Assembly: GCA_016584495.1 (NCBI GenBank)
Contig: WAID01000013.1
Span: forward strand, 1,860,001 to 1,924,000
DNA length: 64,000 nucleotides
DNA from: Celoporthe dispersa
Lineage: Eukaryota; Ascomycota; Sordariomycetes; Diaporthales; Cryphonectriaceae
Direction: 5' to 3'
Below, piece after piece: positions 59,042-64,000 of the stretch. Each line of letters begins with the position of its first letter. The first letter of the stretch is position 1. A program made the translations under genes and the position numbers. The notes under the pieces are model-generated. The model made no database searches, was not told the DNA's origin, and saw only the letters and a program-made list of their open reading frames with translations.

Positions 59042-62000
59042 TGTTTTCAGATACCCTCCTGGAACACGTTTTAATGCTATGATTGCCACCAAGAACACTC
59101 AGCTCGCCCGCCAACAGTCTTGCCACCTCGGGCGCGCGTGCACACGCATATACATAACTCCATGGTATGGATGACAAGGCGAATAGAGAGCATGGCGAGG
59201 AGTGGAAACACCGTGGAGCAGAACTACTGCTCTACGCGGTCAGCGCTTGGCGGCCCTCCTGGGCTTGGGGCCCTCGAGGTGGCGATGACGATGTCACGGG
59301 AAGCCCTCCTCCAGTGGGAACCAGCTTGGTCCCAGCCTCTCTAGCGTCCGCGGAGACTCTTTCTGGTATATTGCCCTGGTAGAGAGACATGCAGGCCTCG
59401 CCCTGTCGTGTAGCCGGGAGATGTGAACCACAAGCCCGCCTAACTCTTAGTCTGAGAGCGTTCCTGGAGAGAAACCAAAAATGACAGGTGATCCAGGCCA
59501 CCCGGGACATGATCGATCTGCCGCTGCCACCCTGCCTTGGAATGGAAACTCTCTCCGAGAGTCCCCAAATATGACCTGCGAATGGATGAAGGATACCTCC
59601 CTCCCTTTCCCCCTTTTCCATCTTGGTTCGGATCTCCTTACCGCGGAGGCTGCAAGTGAGGCGTCACCTCCCTCCACGTGCCTTGCACAGATCTCCTGCC
59701 GTTTCAGGGAGCGCCCACCCACCCCTCTTTTCAGCAGTTCGGGGCTGACCCCCCCTTTTTTTTTTCCTTCCTTTTTTTTTTTAATGGCGGCCAGTGGATA
59801 CGAGGTCTCGCTCGCTGTGCTGCACTCTTTTGAGCAGTGAATGGCAGGCTGGGCTGCAACATCTCTTCGGGAATAGCGCACAGAGGACAATAGCGTAGAC
59901 GCAGCGGTTGGTGGTTGGTCGATGGGTAGGGCAGGCAGGGAGCGGGACGAGGAGTTGGAGGGTGGTAGGGTAGTCAACCTGAATCATGGGTTGGGCAGCT
60001 CGTGTGTCGCCAACCCTGCTTTCTCAGTGGCAACCTATGCCGGTCTCCGTGATCTATTGGCATGCTGTGTGAGGCTCCTTGCATGACCCAGATGAGGCGG
60101 CACTGGGTGGCCACAGGGGGAGGGGTGGACGGAATTGGGTGCTGACCCAGGCACACAGGCTGCTGATCTCCGGGATTAGGAGACTTTCTCTTCAGCCTTG
60201 GCTGTGAGTGGTCGCGAAACCCTCTGTTTCTCTTCCCTCTCCCTCTCTCCGCGCGTCTCTCGGAGACGACATGGCAGGTATTGAGGGGTGTGAGTGCACT
60301 GCAGTCTGGAAACGAAGCCGTTCCAGACAGCTTCGCCTCTGGTGAGAAAGCATCATTAGTCCTGTGCGGGTCTCTCAGTGGACACTCCCATGGACAATAC
60401 CACCGCCGTCACCACCTGCCCTCCAACGTATCATGGTACGTCCGTCAGGGTGCAGGAGGTCCTGTAGGTAGAACAAGGGTGAGCGAGGTTGGTTGGTCCT
60501 TGGTCGAGGTTGAAGCAGCCGTGGCTTGCGCGGGAAAAGCACAACCCGCTCATGATCCCCAGGATAGGAGCGCAGAGGAGGGATACACAGATGAGCTCGG
60601 GACCGATACCATACCATCCAGTTCAGAGCACTGTGCAGCACCGTAGCAATGCAGACTGGAAAATAAAGTACATAGCAGGCATTCAGTCAAAAACAAGTAA
60701 AGTGCAGGTCAGCCCCAGGACCATAGGCGAGAGAGGACGGCACCTCAGCGTCGTACGGAGAGACGCCACCGAACACTCCTGCATAATATTGCCCATCATT
60801 CCGGCCTCTGATGACGATCTCATGGGAGAGGGGAGAGGGAGGGCGCGTCGAGGACAGAGGTCGTAGAGACTTAGACCTCGTGTTGGCCGAGCGGCTGTGT
60901 CATGCAAAGCGTGGGACGGGAAGAGAAGCACTGAAATGCTGCATTAGTCCTAAGGCCCTGGAGAAAGGTACAAATCTCCTAGGGAAACAACCCACCCCCA
61001 CCCCTGTCATGGGTCTTGCCTTGCCTGGAGAGCTTTTGTTCTAGCGCAGGACAGAGCAACCCCCGCTCCTGCCTCCTCAGCCTGCAGGCCTGTCTCTCCA
61101 CCCCTCAAGGCGTAATGGGGGGGCAGCGGGGGGATCCGCCGCCCAAGATTCCCGGTATCCGGTCGAGGGACTTTTTTTTTTTAAACCCTTTTTCTGTTCT
61201 GGCGGCTTAAGAAAATCGGTCGCATCCGTACAGTGGTGTAGCGGTTCTCCAACTCCTCCTCCTCCCGCCCTGGCCGAGGCTACGACGCCGTACCACTACC
61301 ACCACAACCGCAAACGACAACCCGAGGAGACAGCAAGACCTGGCGCAGATCATTGACCACCTCACAGATCATGGATTGACACGGGTCGGAGAGAAAGGGA
61401 AGGGATCAATTGGGACCACGTGCAATAATTAGAATGTCTTGGGCAGGCGAGGGCCTGGACTAGCTCGTATTGCACCTGCAGCCGCGAGCGATATCGCCCT
61501 CGACGTCGACATCGGCCCTCCTCCTCCTCCTCCTCCTCCCTGACCTTGGAACAGGCCGCCGACCAATAGCCTGTGGCCCCTCTGGCACTTATGCCCCCCT
61601 GAGGCTGCTGCCATATGCAACCCTGTCCAGCTACGAGACGACGGGTTACTGCAGGAGAGACCCTCCCCATCGACACCATCGTACGCCTCACACCATCACC
61701 CTCCTCCTCCTCGACCTCGTCTCGTCCCAATCCCGCACTGCCAAGATCAGCAGAAGTAACAGCGGCATCCTGCACGCCTGCCTGTGTACCTGCCGTGCGC
61801 CCCACCCGCGCGCAGCCTGTGCCTGTGTCCTGTGGCCTGTCGCAAATCACAAGCTCCCACCCACGGCTGCGACTGCGACGGCGACTGCGACGACCGTTAC
61901 CACACCAGCGACCGCGAGCACGGCTCCGAGGCGACCCTAGACACCCCGAGACGGATCATCCTCTTGTCTAGCTACCTAGTTGTCTACGTCCCTGCCGCGT

Positions 62001-62862
62001 CGACCGGACCCCTTCCCACCCTCCAGTGCGCGAACACAGTGGGCGGTGACACAGGAACGCCTCTTTTCACCAACCGGTGAGCCCAGTTGGAGAGCCGGCC
62101 CTAGCAGCGATAGTGGCTCGCGGAGAATACGAGTGCCTGCGCTGTCACTGTGCATCAGGCCCGCCTGGCGCTTCAGCTCTCCCACGCCGTGATAGGCAAG
62201 GGTCCTCAGGTTCCTTCGAGAAGCTCCCGAAACGGCCCACACCCCATATTACGGATGCGCACAGAAGGACTCGCGCTCTACATGTTCACATTCCACGGCA
62301 GGAGAACAAGGTTCCCTCGCAGGGGTGGGACAAAATTGGAAACCCCCCTCCCCCCTCCCTCTTGGGGTTGCGATACGCCGCTGCCGACTCGACGACGATC
62401 CCTCTATACGTACCAGATAATCCTGGGTACACCTACATTACCTGCGTGTATAAGCAGGAGACAGGAGACAGAGCGGGGAGAAAAAGAAGGACAGGGAGAG
62501 AGAGAGAGTGTGTGTGTGCGTGCGTGTGTGTGTGTGTGAGGAAGCTACTGCAAGGCCAGGTCCTGCGATAGCGCGCGCGCTCGCTGCGGCCGCAGCTGAT
62601 CCCCTGGCGTGGCACAACCACTAAGGCATTACTGCAGGACTCGAGTACATCCAGCCCACCCAAGCAGACGACTTGATACAACTTGGACAAGTAGACTGTG
62701 TGTGGTTTCGCAAAAAGGGGAGTTCGGTGGACTTGGGTTGCCGTGCCGTTATTACGAGCACCCACCTTCGGCCCATCCATACCCAACCACATCTGCACAC
62801 ACACACACCTATATATATATATATTTATTATATATATGTATATATATGTTGGCTAGTACACA
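59042..62862. other. Gene-free region, 3.8 kb
   Basis: No convincing gene on either strand. Features are a T run at 59756-59784, a G run near 61117, a T run at 61171-61181, GT repeats at 62507-62538 and an alternating AT tract at 62812-62848 just before the ERT1-like gene. The pyrimidine and CT-triplet stretches at 61255-61270 and 61518-61541 are simple sequence. A long promoter and 5' leader for the downstream transcription factor gene is likely, since such leaders are common for fungal regulators. Confidence 0.6.
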
Positions 62863-64000
62863 ATGCCGGACGATGTCGATTCCAACGGGGGCGAGATCTC
62901 GGATGCTATGTCTGAGAACGAGCCTGACTACGACGATAACGACAACGACACCTCACTTCAGGACGACGACAAGATGCCCGGCCATACCATCAAGAGAGAG
63001 CGTGGTGCTGATGGCGAGGGCAAGAAGAAGTATGACCCCAAGGATCCCACGCGCCCAAGGAGGAAGAAGGCCCGCAGGGCCTGCTTTGCCTGCCAGAGGG
63101 CACACTTGACTTGCGGTATGCCACGACACTTGATCCTTCTCTCACCACACATCTAGACCCGGGACTACCTTCCTCTTCAGACGCTTTATGGCTCTGAGGA
63201 GAAAACATGTCTTCTGGGGCCTACTCTTTCCGTACCGATGTGTGCAAGACTAATATTCTCTGCAGGCGATGAGCGGCCCTGTCAGAGATGCATCAAGCGT
63301 GGTCTGGCGGAGCACTGCCAAGACGGTGTCCGCAAGAAGGCCAAATATCTTCACGATGCGCCCCCCGAAGCCTTGGGGCCCGTCTTGGGTCCTAACTACA
63401 ACGCCAGCGCCAGCACCTCACAGAATCGGTCGTCCAGCAACAACAACAACAACAATAACAACAACAACAACAACAACAACGGGCAGCAGCACCACCACCC
63501 GTCCAGTACCGGCTCTGAAGCGTCATCCAATGTCGGCACCTTCTTCTCACCGACAAACGCCTCGACTACGTACCCGCTCTTCTCACCCCAGAGCGCCTTG
63601 GGCTCCATATCCGAGGGGATGCCGTTCCCCGGCCAGCAGTCACCTGCCTCGCCCACCTTCCAGGCGACCCCTCAGATGAGCGGCCTCACCGTCCCTCACG
63701 TGTCAGGGGGAGCTATCGAGCATGAGCCCCGCCTTCTTCGACCCTAGCAACCCGGCCTTGTACAACTTCAACCTCGAAGGACTGAACTTTGGCAGCCAGT
63801 ATGGCGCCATGGAGTTCGGCATGCTGAACCACATGTCGTCTGGTGCTGCCGACACGCCACCGCGAGATGCTTCATTCTCTCAGCAAGGTGCTGGCGACGC
63901 CAACTTCGCGGCCGGAGCGTTCGGTAACGGTATGGGTCAGTTTGACGGCGGTTTGATTAGCGACATCCTCTCCATCGATCAATCCGGCAATCCCTTGTAC
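62863..64000 (+). CDS. Zn2Cys6 gluconeogenesis regulator, ERT1/AcuK-like, cut by window edge, frame broken once
   Basis: Nuclear binuclear-zinc transcription factor; the AcuK/AcuM/ERT1 group activates gluconeogenic genes such as PEPCK and FBPase. Exon 1 is 62863-63115 and exon 2 runs from 63266 to beyond the window. The acidic N-terminus leads to YDPKDPTRPRRKKARRACFA and the zinc cluster CFACQRAHLTC - GDERPCQRCIKRGL - AEHCQDGVRKKAKYLHD. The intron sits inside the cluster after LTC, as a clean GTATGC donor and TGCAG acceptor. A poly-Asn tract follows (63436-63480). The G run at 63706-63710 has one extra G: as written the frame dies in ten codons, while removing it gives VSGELSSMSPAFFDPSNPA and stays open to the edge. 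The C-terminal PAS-like half is not in the window, so AcuK and AcuM cannot be told apart with certainty. Confidence 0.88.
63436..63480 (+). repeat. AAC repeat encoding poly-Asn
   Basis: About fifteen AAC/AAT codons in the ERT1/AcuK-like gene give a poly-Asn run, a common expansion in sordariomycete regulators. The unit purity suggests length polymorphism. Confidence 0.9.

Noticed and set aside
60870..60930. Leu/Ser tRNA-like D-arm (GTTGGCCGAGCGG)
   Set aside because: No matching T-arm with a TTCGA loop follows, so at best a fragment.

Overview
The window is nuclear DNA of a filamentous ascomycete, most likely a sordariomycete. It carries many short GT-AG introns, long disordered fungal proteins and the single-gene NUP98-NUP96-type nucleoporin precursor. 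It also has fungal-type complex I, PEX11, PrnX-like, ERT1/AcuK-like and type III polyketide synthase genes. I see no prokaryotic operon logic, no intact transposon, no CRISPR array and no convincing tRNA or rRNA.

Layout. 1-977: N-terminal part of a coiled-coil/F-box-like protein (minus, cut by the window edge). 4.9-6.8 kb: GIT1-like transporter. 7.2-9.0 kb: type III polyketide synthase (minus). 10.8-11.3 kb: small membrane protein. 11.3-13.3 kb: BFR2/AATF (minus), divergent from IND1/NUBPL (13.8-15.0 kb). 15.6-16.4 kb: PEX11 (minus). 18.0-19.4 kb: fructose-1,6-bisphosphatase. 20.0-21.9 kb: cytochrome P450. 22.5-29.0 kb: NUP145/NUP189-type nucleoporin (minus). 30.2-32.1 kb: epsin (minus). 33.5-37.2 kb: PHD-MYST histone acetyltransferase (minus). 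37.9-38.5 kb: 86-residue complex I subunit. 38.7-39.9 kb: NCS6/CTU1 (minus). 40.4-41.6 kb: ribosomal protein eL8. 43.2-44.4 kb: beta-carbonic anhydrase. 45.4-46.9 kb: ornithine cyclodeaminase family protein. 47.2-47.9 kb: small SET protein (minus). 48.8-49.4 kb: doubtful hypothetical gene. 52.9-54.2 kb: F-box-like protein. 55.9-59.0 kb: DHA1 drug/polyamine MFS transporter. 62.9 kb to the end: ERT1/AcuK-type gluconeogenesis regulator, next to no other gene but in the same window as its expected target enzyme FBPase.

Most of these are unlinked housekeeping genes. The left two thirds is gene-dense, with several divergent pairs (BFR2/IND1, MYST/complex I subunit, CTU1/eL8). The right third has long gene-poor stretches (49.4-52.8 and 59.0-62.9 kb), the first visibly AT-rich.

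The strongest global signal is technical. About twenty positions, spread over thirteen otherwise well-conserved genes (several normally essential), need a single-base insertion or deletion to restore the family reading frame. Many lie in short C/G, A or T runs. This looks like an incompletely polished draft assembly, not mass gene decay. Wherever I call such a gene, the span given is that of the frame-restored gene and the break is stated. I did not find a clearly novel multi-gene system. The best biological leads are the type III PKS with an acidic tail, the P450 and cyclodeaminase proteins with unusual low-complexity insertions, a small four-helix membrane protein, and a dispersed short palindromic motif.
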